From the NCBI GenBank assembly GCA_025964685.1, contig JAOPYG010000108.1, forward strand, positions 1 to 62,439: a DNA stretch of 62,439 bases. The letters run 5' to 3'. This DNA comes from Actinoallomurus sp. GTDB taxonomy: Bacteria; Actinomycetota; Actinomycetes; Streptosporangiales; Streptosporangiaceae. A program made the position numbers and the translations under genes. The notes beneath the pieces were generated by a model. That model did not search any database. It was given only the letters and a program-made list of their open reading frames with translations, and was not told where the DNA came from. Shown here in pieces: positions 1 to 7,455 of the stretch. Each line of letters opens with the position of its first letter. Position 1 is the first letter of the stretch.

Positions 1-501
1 GCGTTCATCCTTCACGATGTCTTCCGCTACTCCTTCGCCGAAGTGGCCGAGATCGCCGGCCGCACGCCGGCGGCATGCCGCCAGCTGGCCTCGTCGGCCC
101 GCCGTCGCGTTCGCGCGTCGCAGGCTCCCGCGACTCCGACCGCCCAGCAGGCCGGCATCGTCAGGGACTTCAAACAGGCATGGGAAGCCAAGGACATCGA
201 CGCCCTCATCGGCCTGCTGGACCCCGACGCCACGACGATCGCCGACGGCGGCGGCCTCGTCAGCGCCCATCTCCGCCCGATCGAAGGTGGCGAGCCGGTC
301 GCGCGCGCCTGGCTCGAAGTCGCCGCCCGGGCACCCGACCTGACGATCCTGGAGCGTACGGTCAACGGTCGGCCCGGCCTGGTCGCTCAGCAAGACGGCG
401 TCACCGTGACGGTGTACGCGTTCGACATCGCAGGCGACCGGATCAAGCACATCTGGGCAGTACGCAACCCCGAGAAACTCCGGCCCTGGACCACGGGCTG
501 A
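1..501 (+). CDS. ECF41-family RNA polymerase sigma factor, C-terminal part (5' end outside window)
   Basis: The frame is open from base 1, so the N-terminal part (sigma region 2) lies upstream of the window. The first ~38 residues read as a region 4.2 helix-turn-helix (FRYSFAEVAEIAGRTPAACR), which contacts the -35 element. From about residue 50 the protein continues as a SnoaL/NTF2-like domain. That domain carries DGGG and, near the C-terminus, NPEKL, the two short motifs known from the ECF41 group, where the extension replaces a separate anti-sigma factor. Family knowledge: ECF41 genes usually sit beside a carboxymuconolactone-decarboxylase, oxidoreductase or epimerase gene. None is visible downstream, so any partner would be upstream of the window. 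Confidence 0.85.
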   Translation, partial: AFILHDVFRYSFAEVAEIAGRTPAACRQLASSARRRVRASQAPATPTAQQAGIVRDFKQAWEAKDIDALIGLLDPDATTIADGGGLVSAHLRPIEGGEPVARAWLEVAARAPDLTILERTVNGRPGLVAQQDGVTVTVYAFDIAGDRIKHIWAVRNPEKLRPWTTG

Positions 502-626
502 CGCGCGTCGCTGAGCGCACGGCCACTGACGCTGCTTGAACCAGACCCAGCCGGCCGCCCGTCCTACTCGCAGGAAGATGACCGGGTATTCAGCGTGCGG
601 GCAGCCCCCCCGAAGTACTACAGGTT

Positions 627-659
627 CGGGCCGACGGTCAGGTGACCGTCGGCTGCCCG
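627..659 (-). terminator. Hairpin downstream of the displaced glnA2 tail
   Basis: Bases 630-640 (gccgacggtca) pair perfectly with 643-653, and flanking CGG/CCG bases lengthen the stem. It lies about 40 bp downstream (on the minus strand) of the glnA2-like stop codon at 698-700. This fits an old rho-independent terminator of the displaced gene end. There is no clear U-tract, as is common in high-G+C actinomycetes. Confidence 0.45.
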
Positions 660-684
660 GTGGGTTGAAGAGGCTTAACCAGCC

Positions 685-784
685 CGCTGAGCTGCGGCTA
701 CAACACCGCGAGGTAGCGGCGGCGTTCGTACTCCGTCACCTGCCGCCGGTAGTCCTCCCACTCCACGCGCTTGTTGCGCAGGAA
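685..784 (-). pseudogene. Displaced 3' end of a glnA2-type glutamine synthetase gene (copy 1 of a 100-bp direct repeat)
   Basis: On the minus strand this stretch encodes the last ~28 residues of a GlnA2-like protein (FLRNKRVEWEDYRR through YLAVL) followed by a stop at 698-700. By hand count it matches 3533-3632, the 3' end of the intact gene, at 91 of 100 bases. Nearly all differences fall at third codon positions, with one amino-acid change (V for A). Homology stops abruptly at 784, so only the tail is present. Because an integrase tail lies next to the other copy, I read this as the far-end half-site of an element integrated into the 3' end of glnA2. A relic of a second decayed glnA2 copy is the alternative. 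Confidence 0.75.
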
Positions 785-1315
785 CTGATCAGCGAGTCCG
801 CTACGTGCGGCGCTATGCGCCTGCTAGCCGCTGACCTGCCCACGAGCGGTTGTCATCGGTGTTCGCGGTTTGTCCCTAGTCGTCCTTCTACGGCCCACAG
901 ACGGCCCCGGCGAACACCCATGTTCCAGCCGCTCCTGTCATCCGCCGACCCGGCTCAGTAGCCCCGCTGCCCGAGCCCCAAGAGGTGTTGCCGGTCCTCA
1001 CGACACGGCCGCGGGAAGGTGATCTTAAGACCCTTCGGCGCGGGGGCATGCCGGGCTGGGGCCCGGCCGTCTGTCACGGGAATCGTCTTTCGTGCTGAGC
1101 CGTCGAGGGTTAATGTTCGGGCAGCGAGTGACCCACGAGGAGCTAAGACATGGTCGATTGCCCGAGCGCGCGTTGACATTGTAGGCCGTGATCGGCCTGT
1201 CATCGCGTGCTGCCCTTGATGTTGCGGCACAGCGAGCCTTCCCCTGCCTGAATCGCAGGCGCACCTGGTGTGCGCCGGGTGATGGGCCTCGTCGTCGGCA
1301 ATCCAAGGGATCCCT
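785..1315. other. 531-bp region with no convincing gene
   Basis: Open frames here have scrambled composition and no recognisable domain, and I see no repeat structure beyond short G+C-rich palindromes. It lies just inside the first direct repeat, so it probably holds eroded element DNA. The last ~100 bp would carry the promoter and leader of the MFS gene that starts at 1316. Confidence 0.4.
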
Positions 1316-2695
1316 GTGCCGTCCACTTCCTCCGCTGTATCCGATTCCAGTCGATCTGTTCCGCGAAGTCTGTGGCGGGATCGCGACTTCCGCAGACTCT
1401 GGGTGGGTCAGACGGTCTCCCGACTCGGCGAACAGACCACTCTGATCGTTCTCCCGCTCTTCGCCGTCCTGACGCTCAACGCCGGCGCCGGCGAGTTGGG
1501 TGTCCTGCGCGCGGTGGGGCAGGCGCCGATCCTGTTGCTCTCGCTCTTCGTCGGCGCCTGGGTGGACAGGTGGCGGACCCGCACGGTGATGGTGCTGACG
1601 GACGCCGGCCGGACCCTGATACTGGGCGCCGCCGCCGCGGCCGGTCTCCTCGGTTGGCTCGGCCTGCCCGCGCTGCTCGTGGTCGCCTTCGCCGTCGGGG
1701 CCCTGTCCGTGTTCTTCGACGTGGCATACCAGGCGTCTCTCGTACGACTGGTGAAACGCAATCAGTTGCTGCAGGGCAACAGCGCCCTCGAGGGCAGCCG
1801 GTCCGCGGCGCAGATCGGCGGGCCCGCCCTCGGCGGTGCGTTGGTGTCACTGCTGTCGGCGCCGATCGCTGCCGCCTCCAGCGCGTTGTTTTTCGCGCTG
1901 TCGTTCCTGTCGATCCGACGGATCCGCCGGACCGAATCGATCCCGGAACGCTCGGAACGTCCCCCTCGGGTATGGCGACGGATCCATGAGGGCCTCCGCT
2001 TTGTCGTCAGCGATACCTCGCTGCGGACCGTGTGCCTCGCCTCGGCCGCCTTCCAGTTCTCCTTCGCGGCCATGATGACCGTCTATCTGCTCTTCCTGCC
2101 GCGGGAACTGCACCTGTCGGGCACCATTGTCGGGCTGGCGCTTGCGGCGACGGGACCGGGCGCGCTCCTGGGCTCGATGCTGGCCGCCCGCTTGCCGAGC
2201 CGGTTCGGTTACGGCACGGTGCTCGTGTCCGCGGCGGCACTCGGCGACGGCGCGTTCCTGTGGGTGCCCGCGCTGCACGGCTCCTCGGCGGTGACGGTTT
2301 CCGCGCTCCTGGCGATCAACCTCGCGTTCGGGACCGCTGGCCAGTTGGTGAATGTCACGGTCATGGCGGTGCGGCAGGCCGTCACTCCGGACGGGATGCA
2401 GGGCCGCGCGGCCGCGACGATCACGTTTGTCGGCATGGGGATGGCCCCCCTCGGCTCCCTGCTCGGCGGGTTTCTCGCGATGGATTGGGGGCTGCGCACC
2501 AGCCTCCTGGTGACGGCCGCGGGCATGATGTCGTCTCCCGTGCTGATGGCTCTGTCCCCGCTCGCACGCCTGGGACGGGCGCTTCCGGCCGTGCAGGACG
2601 CGCCGCCGACGGTCGCCCGTTCTGAAGCCCACGAGACGGCCGCCCGCGAGACCAGCGACTGCCCTCCAGGTGACGTCGAAACCCGCTCACATTGA
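1316..2695 (+). CDS. MFS transporter, macrolide-efflux (Mef/enterobactin-exporter) type
   Basis: The 459-residue protein has about 12 hydrophobic segments and starts with the pattern typical of the MefA/EntS-like MFS group: RDRDFRRLWVGQTVSRLGEQ, then an A-motif-like loop GAWVDRWRTR near residue 80. Proteins of this group pump macrolides or other lipophilic compounds outward by proton antiport; the substrate cannot be inferred here. The GTG start at 1316 follows AAGGGA at good spacing. The hydrophilic C-terminal ~45 residues are unusual in length and low in complexity. It is the only intact large gene between the two glnA2-tail repeats, so it is the likely cargo of the element. Confidence 0.85.
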   Translation: MPSTSSAVSDSSRSVPRSLWRDRDFRRLWVGQTVSRLGEQTTLIVLPLFAVLTLNAGAGELGVLRAVGQAPILLLSLFVGAWVDRWRTRTVMVLTDAGRTLILGAAAAAGLLGWLGLPALLVVAFAVGALSVFFDVAYQASLVRLVKRNQLLQGNSALEGSRSAAQIGGPALGGALVSLLSAPIAAASSALFFALSFLSIRRIRRTESIPERSERPPRVWRRIHEGLRFVVSDTSLRTVCLASAAFQFSFAAMMTVYLLFLPRELHLSGTIVGLALAATGPGALLGSMLAARLPSRFGYGTVLVSAAALGDGAFLWVPALHGSSAVTVSALLAINLAFGTAGQLVNVTVMAVRQAVTPDGMQGRAAATITFVGMGMAPLGSLLGGFLAMDWGLRTSLLVTAAGMMSSPVLMALSPLARLGRALPAVQDAPPTVARSEAHETAARETSDCPPGDVETRSH

Positions 2696-2790
2696 CCATG
2701 GATACGGCCTTCACATGACTCCCGAAGCCACCGCCAACCCATGCAAGGTCATGCTGATCTGTACGAGATCACGTGCAGCTTAGAGCTGAC

Positions 2791-3087
2791 CTATGCAAGA
2801 TCCGTCTGTCCCAGGGTCTTGGACAGGCGCCGTTCGAGCCGGGTGATGTGCGCGGACAGTCGCCCGTTGCGGGCCGTGAGGTTCGCGACGTCGGCCGGCA
2901 GCGACTTGCGGCTGACCTGCATTCCGGCGGTCGTGCCGGGTGGGGGCCGGCCCGCGCGGGCGACCGAGGAGACGCTGATCTCCTCCCCGGCAGCGGTCAG
3001 TTGGTCGAGGGCTTTGAACACCCGGTTTCGTCGACGGTCGGAGTCTGCGGCACGCGCTCGGGTCAGGTGGTCCGGTGATGTGCTCAC
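2791..3087 (-). CDS. DUF6262/TnpC-like transposon accessory protein, shortened
   Basis: A 98-residue protein. The first ~45 residues (SDRRRNRVFKALDQL, then ISVSSVARAG) match my memory of the N-terminal helix-turn-helix of DUF6262 proteins, which accompany Tn554-type tyrosine recombinases. The C-terminal ~35 residues form the charged coiled-coil usually seen at the end (LTARNGRLSAHITRLERRL). The usual middle section, about 20-30 residues after the SVARxAGVS motif, seems to be missing, so this may be an internally deleted derivative. The GTG start overlaps the stop of the upstream recombinase remnant (GTGA at 3087-3084), showing former translational coupling. Confidence 0.6.
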   Translation of the reverse strand: MSTSPDHLTRARAADSDRRRNRVFKALDQLTAAGEEISVSSVARAGRPPPGTTAGMQVSRKSLPADVANLTARNGRLSAHITRLERRLSKTLGQTDLA

Positions 3088-3275
3088 GCGTCACGCTCCA
3101 GCCGCAGGTCCGGCTCGGGCAGGCGGATGCCGGGCATGCCCAGGGAGACGGTGCGGGACTTGCGCAGGGTCCGGGTGGCGTCCTTGATCTGCTCGCGTTC
3201 GTCGTCGGTGAGCCCGTCGAGGTCGGTCTCCACGCGGCGGATCAGTGTGCGGATGCGCTTGATCTCCTCGTCAGG
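3084..3275 (-). pseudogene. C-terminal remnant of a Tn554-type tyrosine recombinase
   Basis: On the minus strand about 64 codons read in one frame to a TGA at 3086-3084. Landmarks are DEEIKRIRTLIRRVETDLDG, a DDEREQI segment and the ending LGMPGIRLPEPDLRLERDA. The composition and coupling to a DUF6262 gene resemble the C-terminus of the recombinase that precedes the TnpC-like gene in Tn554-family modules. The catalytic core is absent because the frame runs into unrelated plus-strand integrase sequence near 3275-3290. The assignment rests mostly on context. Confidence 0.5.
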
Positions 3276-3281
3276 CGGTCC

Positions 3282-3470
3282 GCCGTACCGACTTCAGAGA
3301 ACATCGAGGCACTGAGCCAGTACCTGGGCCACAGCGACCCAGGGTTCACGCTTCGGGTCTACACGCACCTGATGGGCAACGGCGAGAGCCGTACCCGGGA
3401 AGCCGTGGACAGCATGTACCAGGGCATCGGACCAGCGTCCGACGGCCCAGAGACGGCCCAGGCCGCCTAA
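3282..3470 (+). pseudogene. C-terminal catalytic tail of a phage/AICE-type tyrosine integrase
   Basis: The plus-strand frame ending at 3470 contains SENIEALSQYLGHSDPG followed by TLRVYTHLM, then RTREAVDSM. This is the last catalytic box of tyrosine recombinases (LGH...T...YTH, with the nucleophilic tyrosine) and the usual tail of actinomycete integrative-element integrases. The N-terminal binding domain and the first catalytic Arg/Lys boxes are missing, so the product would be inactive. The gene ends 62 bp before the second glnA2-tail repeat (3533), the typical position of an integrase next to its attachment site. Confidence 0.75.
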
Positions 3471-3475
3471 GACGG

Positions 3476-3512
3476 CTTCCGGGCCAACGGTCTTCAACCG
3501 TCGGCCCGGAAG
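3476..3512. terminator. Terminator-like hairpin between integrase remnant and glnA2
   Basis: CTTCCGGGCCAACGG (3476-3490) and CCGTCGGCCCGGAAG (3498-3512) form a 15-bp stem with one mismatch and a 7-nt loop. It sits between convergent reading frames and could serve both the integrase (plus) and glnA2 (minus). Confidence 0.7.
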
Positions 3513-3532
3513 CTCATCGTTCACGAAGACCG

Positions 3533-3632
3533 CGCTGAGCTGCGGCTACAGCACCGCGAGGTAGCGCCGCCGCTCGTACTCGGTGACCTGGCGACGGTAG
3601 TCCTCCCACTCCGCGCGCTTGTTGCGCAGGAA
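3533..3632 (-). repeat. 100-bp direct repeat, copy 2 (3' end of intact glnA2-type gene)
   Basis: Matches 685-784 in the same orientation at 91/100 positions. Here it forms the functional last ~28 codons of the glnA2-type gene. In the integration model this is the element-borne half-site that restores the gene's reading frame. Confidence 0.7.
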
Positions 3633-4907
3633 GAAGTCGAAGACGTGCTCGCCGAGCACCTCGGCGACCAGCTCGCTGCGCTCCATCGCCGCGATCGCCT
3701 CGTCGAGGCTCTGCGGGAGCGGCTCGATGCCCATCGCCCGGCGCTCCGCCGGGGTGAGCGCCCACACGTCGTCCTCGGCGCCGGGCGGCAGTTCGTACCC
3801 CTCCTCGATCCCCTTGAGACCGGCCCCGAGGATCACCGCGAACGCCAGGTACGGGTTGCACGCGGTGTCCAGCGAGCGGAACTCGATGCGGGTCGCGTGG
3901 CCCTTCTGCGGCTTGTACATCGGCACGCGCACGAGCGCCGAGCGGTTGTTGTGCCCCCAGCAGATGTACGGCGGTGCCTCGCCGCCGGCGCCCGCGGACG
4001 CGCCCACGCCGCCCCACAGCCGCTTGTAGGAGTTGACCCACTGGTTGGTCACCGCGGTCATCTCGGCCGCGTGCCGGAGCACGCCCGCGATGAACGCGCG
4101 GCCGACCTTGGACAGCTGGAACTCCGCGCCGGGCTCGTAGAAGGCGTTGCGGTCGCCCTCGAACAGCGACATGTGCGTGTGCATGCCGGAACCGGGCTGG
4201 TCGGTGAACGGCTTGGGCATGAAGGAGGCGAACACGCCGTGCTCCAGCGCGACCTCCTTCATCACCAGGCGGAACGTCATGATGTTGTCCGCGGTGGTGA
4301 GCGCGTCGGCGTAGCGCAGGTCGATCTCCTGCTGGCCCGGGCCGCCCTCGTGGTGGCTGAACTCCACCGAGATGCCCATCGACTCCAGCATCATGATCGC
4401 GCTGCGGCGGAAGTCGTGCGCGGCGCGGTGCGGGGTGTGGTCGAAGTAGCCGCCCGAGTCGACCGGCTGCGGCTCCCCGCCGTTCGCGACGTTCTCCTTG
4501 AGCAGATAGAACTCCAGCTCAGGGTGCGTGTAGAAGGTGAAGCCGAGGTCGGCGGCGCGGGCGAGCGTGCGCTTGAGGACATAACGCGGGTCGGCGAAGC
4601 TCGGCGTGCTGTCCGGCATCAGGATGTCGCAGAAGATTCGCGCGGTGCCGGGTGACTCGGCCCGCCAGGGCAGCACCTGGAAGGTCGACGGATCCGGCTT
4701 GGCGAGCATGTCCGCCTCGTGGATCCGCGCGAAGCCCTCGATCGCCGATCCGTCGAAGCCGATGCCCTCGGCGAGCGCCTGCTCGAGCTCGGCAGGCGCG
4801 ACAGCGACCGACTTGAGGAACCCGAGCACGTCGGTGAACCACAGCCGGATGAAACGGATGTCGCGCTCCTCGAGAGTGCGGAGCACGAACTCCTGCTGAC
4901 GATCCAA
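3546..4907 (-). CDS. glnA2: Glutamine synthetase family protein, GlnA2 type (possible gamma-glutamylpolyamine synthetase)
   Basis: A 453-residue ATP-dependent glutamate-amine ligase. The N-terminus (DRQQEFVLRTLEERDIRFIR) and length match actinobacterial GlnA2 (M. tuberculosis GlnA2, S. coelicolor SCO2241) rather than housekeeping GlnA1, which is longer and carries an adenylylation loop. Visible motifs: beta-grasp FDGSAIEGFAR, ATP/glutamate site HPELEFY, HHEGGPGQQEIDLRY and the ATP-binding MPKPFTDQPGSGMH. In S. coelicolor GlnA2 and GlnA3 glutamylate polyamines, so ammonium assimilation is not assured. It lies 85 bp downstream of an amino-acid ABC transporter on the same strand. Its last 28 codons are a direct repeat of 685-784. 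Confidence 0.88.
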   Translation of the reverse strand: MDRQQEFVLRTLEERDIRFIRLWFTDVLGFLKSVAVAPAELEQALAEGIGFDGSAIEGFARIHEADMLAKPDPSTFQVLPWRAESPGTARIFCDILMPDSTPSFADPRYVLKRTLARAADLGFTFYTHPELEFYLLKENVANGGEPQPVDSGGYFDHTPHRAAHDFRRSAIMMLESMGISVEFSHHEGGPGQQEIDLRYADALTTADNIMTFRLVMKEVALEHGVFASFMPKPFTDQPGSGMHTHMSLFEGDRNAFYEPGAEFQLSKVGRAFIAGVLRHAAEMTAVTNQWVNSYKRLWGGVGASAGAGGEAPPYICWGHNNRSALVRVPMYKPQKGHATRIEFRSLDTACNPYLAFAVILGAGLKGIEEGYELPPGAEDDVWALTPAERRAMGIEPLPQSLDEAIAAMERSELVAEVLGEHVFDFFLRNKRAEWEDYRRQVTEYERRRYLAVL

Positions 4908-4992
4908 AGCCGATCCCTTCGTAAGCCGGAAGACATGTGTGGCGACTTACATTCTGCCGCCTCCGTGTTTCCCCTACGTTACGGGCACCGGG

Positions 4993-5754
4993 TCAGGCCT
5001 CTTCAACCTCTCCGACCTGGGCCGCGGCCGGGTCGAGCACCCGTGAAAGGAACGTGCGCGCGCGCTCGCTGCTCGGCGCGCCGATCACCTCGGCGGCCGG
5101 GCCCTCCTCGACGATCACGCCGCCGTCCATGAAGACGACGCGGTCGGCGACCTCACGGGCGAAGCTCATCTCGTGGGTGACCACCATCATGGTCATGCCG
5201 TCGAGGGCAAGCCGGCGCATGACACCGAGGACGTCGCCGACGAGCTCGGGGTCGAGCGCGGAGGTCGGCTCGTCGAAGAGCATCACCGACGGGCCCATGG
5301 CCAGGGCGCGGGCGATCGCGACCCGCTGCTGCTGGCCGCCGGACAGCTGCGCGGGGTAGGCGTCGATCTTGTCGGCGAGCCCGACGCGCTCCAGGTTCGC
5401 CCGGGCCACCTTCTGTGCCTCCGCGGCCGAGCGGCGCAGCACCCTGCGCTGGGCGATCGTCACGTTGGCCAGTACGGACAGGTGCGGGAACAGGTTGAAC
5501 TGCTGGAACACCATGCCGATGCGGCGGCGTACGGCGTCCAGGTCGCACTCGGGGTCGGTCAGCTCGGCGCCGTCGACGATCACCGTGCCCGAGGTCGGTG
5601 CCTCCAGAAGGTTCACGCAGCGCAGCAGGGTCGACTTGCCCGACCCGGACGGCCCGATGACACAGACCACCTCGCCGGCCGCGACCTCCAGGTCGATGCC
5701 GCGCAGCACCTTCAGGTCACCGAACGACTTGTGCAGGTCGCGTACCTCGATCAT
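4993..5754 (-). CDS. Polar amino-acid ABC transporter, ATP-binding protein
   Basis: A 253-residue ATPase of the GlnQ/GluA type that powers glutamine, glutamate or related amino-acid import. Walker A is GPSGSGKST near residue 34, the ABC signature is LSGGQQQR, Walker B is [14 protein letters not shown], and the switch histidine is in VVTHE. The ATG start at 5754 overlaps the permease stop by 4 bp (translational coupling). It is the third gene of binding protein-permease-ATPase-glnA2, consistent with uptake of an amino acid feeding nitrogen metabolism. Confidence 0.93.
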   Translation of the reverse strand: MIEVRDLHKSFGDLKVLRGIDLEVAAGEVVCVIGPSGSGKSTLLRCVNLLEAPTSGTVIVDGAELTDPECDLDAVRRRIGMVFQQFNLFPHLSVLANVTIAQRRVLRRSAAEAQKVARANLERVGLADKIDAYPAQLSGGQQQRVAIARALAMGPSVMLFDEPTSALDPELVGDVLGVMRRLALDGMTMMVVTHEMSFAREVADRVVFMDGGVIVEEGPAAEVIGAPSSERARTFLSRVLDPAAAQVGEVEEA

Positions 5755-6572
5755 CGCTGTCCCCTCTTCTGCCGTGCCTCCAGGCGCCGCGCCAGGTAGC
5801 TCAGCGGAATCGTGATGATCAGGTAGCAGAACGCCGCGATGATGATCGGCGTGGAGTTGCCCTGCTGGCTCGCCACGTCGCTGGAGTACTTGGACAGCTC
5901 ACGTTCCTGCAGCGTGATGCCGAGGAAGAGCGCCAGCGAGGAGTCCTTGAACAGCAGGACGAGCTCGTTGGTGAGCGGCGGGATCACGATCCGCAGCGCC
6001 TGCGGGACGACGATCGAGCGCATCGCCTTGCCCTGCGACATGCCGAGCGTGCGCGCCGCCTCCATCTGGCCGCGCGGCACCGCCTCGATGCCGGCCCGGA
6101 TCGTCTCGGCCATGTACGCGGCCGAGACGAGGCCGAGCGAGAGCGCCGCCTGGCCGTACACCCCGCCGGGCAGGTTGGTGCCGGGAAAGGCGAGCGGCAC
6201 GCCGGTGCCGACGAAGACGAAGATCAACAGTGCCGGCAGCCCGCGGAATGCCTCGATGTAGGTGAGCGCGAACCAGCGGTACGGCGCCGCGGACGACAGC
6301 CGCATGAGCGCAAGGACGAGCCCCCCGGCCAGGCCGAGCGTGAACCCGGTGATCGTGAAGATCAGGGTGTTGCGCAGCCCGACCGTGATGATGTCGGGAA
6401 AGACCTGCTTGGCGATGCTCCAGTTGGCGAAGTTCGCGTGGATCTCGTGCCAGTCGGCCGACCCCAGCAGGGCGATGACCACCACGAGGAAGATGGCGTA
6501 CTCTCCGCCGAGCACGAGCTGGCGCCGGCGGCGCCGCGTGAGCCGGGGCGCCGCCCCTTCTGCCGTCGCCAC
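5751..6572 (-). CDS. Polar amino-acid ABC transporter, permease (His/Glu/Gln/Arg/opine type)
   Basis: Integral membrane subunit with about five membrane segments and the EAA-loop region typical of HisMQ-type permeases ([20 protein letters not shown] around two-thirds of the chain). I chose the GTG at 6572, two bases after the stop of the binding-protein gene; an in-frame GTG at 6605 would overlap that gene by 31 bp. The basic N-terminus (RLTRRRRRQ) precedes the first membrane helix. A single permease gene implies a homodimeric channel. Confidence 0.9.
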   Translation of the reverse strand: MATAEGAAPRLTRRRRRQLVLGGEYAIFLVVVIALLGSADWHEIHANFANWSIAKQVFPDIITVGLRNTLIFTITGFTLGLAGGLVLALMRLSSAAPYRWFALTYIEAFRGLPALLIFVFVGTGVPLAFPGTNLPGGVYGQAALSLGLVSAAYMAETIRAGIEAVPRGQMEAARTLGMSQGKAMRSIVVPQALRIVIPPLTNELVLLFKDSSLALFLGITLQERELSKYSSDVASQQGNSTPIIIAAFCYLIITIPLSYLARRLEARQKRGQR

Positions 6573-6574
6573 GC

Positions 6575-7381
6575 TCAGCTGCCCGCGGGGAGCGGACCGA
6601 TCCACTTCTCGTAGAGCTTCTTGTACTCGCCGTCCTGCTTGGTCTGGTCGATGACCTGGTTGATCATCGCCAGCAGCTTGGGGTTGTGGCCCTTGCGGAC
6701 CGCGTAGCCCAGCTGCTCACCGGTGTTGATGTTCGCCGCGACGGCGTACTTGGAGTTGGCCGGGTCCTTCAGCCAGCCCTGCACGACCGGGTAGTCCGCG
6801 ATGAGCGCGTCGATCTGGCCACTGCGCAGGCCGTTGAGCAGGCTCGCGGAGTCCTTGAAGGACTTCGTGTCGATGCCCTTGCCATGGGCGTAGTCCTCGC
6901 TCGTCGTCTGCGCCTGCGCGCCGAGCTTGAGCTTCTTGGCCTTCACGTCCTCGAGCGAGGCGAACGTGGTGCCCTTCTTGGCCATCACCGCCTGGGTGGC
7001 GTCGAAGTAGGGCTTGGAGTAGTCGATGAACTTCGCCCGGTCCGCCGTGATCGTCATCCCGGCCGCGGCGACGTCACACTTGCCGGCGTTGAGCGCGGAG
7101 CCGGTCTTGATCGTCTCGAACGGCGTGTCGATGAGCTGCTGGGTCACGCCGAGCTTCTTGGCGACCATGTCGATCAAGTCGATGTCGAAACCGACGACCT
7201 TCCCGCCCTGCGCCGACTGGAACGGCGGGTACGGCAGGTGGGTGCAGGTCGTCAGGTGTCCCTTCTTGACCAGCTTGGCACCCTGGACCGTCACCTCTTT
7301 ATTCCCGCTTCCGCACGCGGTGACGATGAGGGCGGTCGCGCACAGCCCGGCGCAGGCAGCCAGACGGCGACGTAGAGACAC
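6575..7381 (-). CDS. Amino-acid ABC transporter substrate-binding lipoprotein
   Basis: A type-II periplasmic-binding fold (SBP_bac_3). The GTG start at 7381 is preceded by GGAGGA at 5-nt spacing; a longer reading frame to 7408 lacks such a site. A lipoprotein signal ends in LIVTACGS, so the mature protein should be anchored to the outer face of the membrane at the Cys. Family landmarks are GFDIDLIDMVAKKLG, the KCDVAAAGMTIT ligand-binding hinge and DALIADYPVVQ. It is the first gene of the transporter operon and has a close paralogue at 9065-9871. Confidence 0.92.
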   Translation of the reverse strand: MSLRRRLAACAGLCATALIVTACGSGNKEVTVQGAKLVKKGHLTTCTHLPYPPFQSAQGGKVVGFDIDLIDMVAKKLGVTQQLIDTPFETIKTGSALNAGKCDVAAAGMTITADRAKFIDYSKPYFDATQAVMAKKGTTFASLEDVKAKKLKLGAQAQTTSEDYAHGKGIDTKSFKDSASLLNGLRSGQIDALIADYPVVQGWLKDPANSKYAVAANINTGEQLGYAVRKGHNPKLLAMINQVIDQTKQDGEYKKLYEKWIGPLPAGS

Positions 7382-7455
7382 AGTTTCCTCCAGGATCCCT
7401 GTAAGCAATGCCCGAGACTATGTCATATCTGTCACTACCAGGAGGGACGACTTGA

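Noticed and set aside
785-1315. Several open frames of 66-141 codons between the first glnA2-tail repeat and the MFS gene
   Set aside because: Composition is arginine/proline-rich as expected for antisense or non-coding high-G+C DNA; no domain, no ribosome site, and all overlap on both strands.
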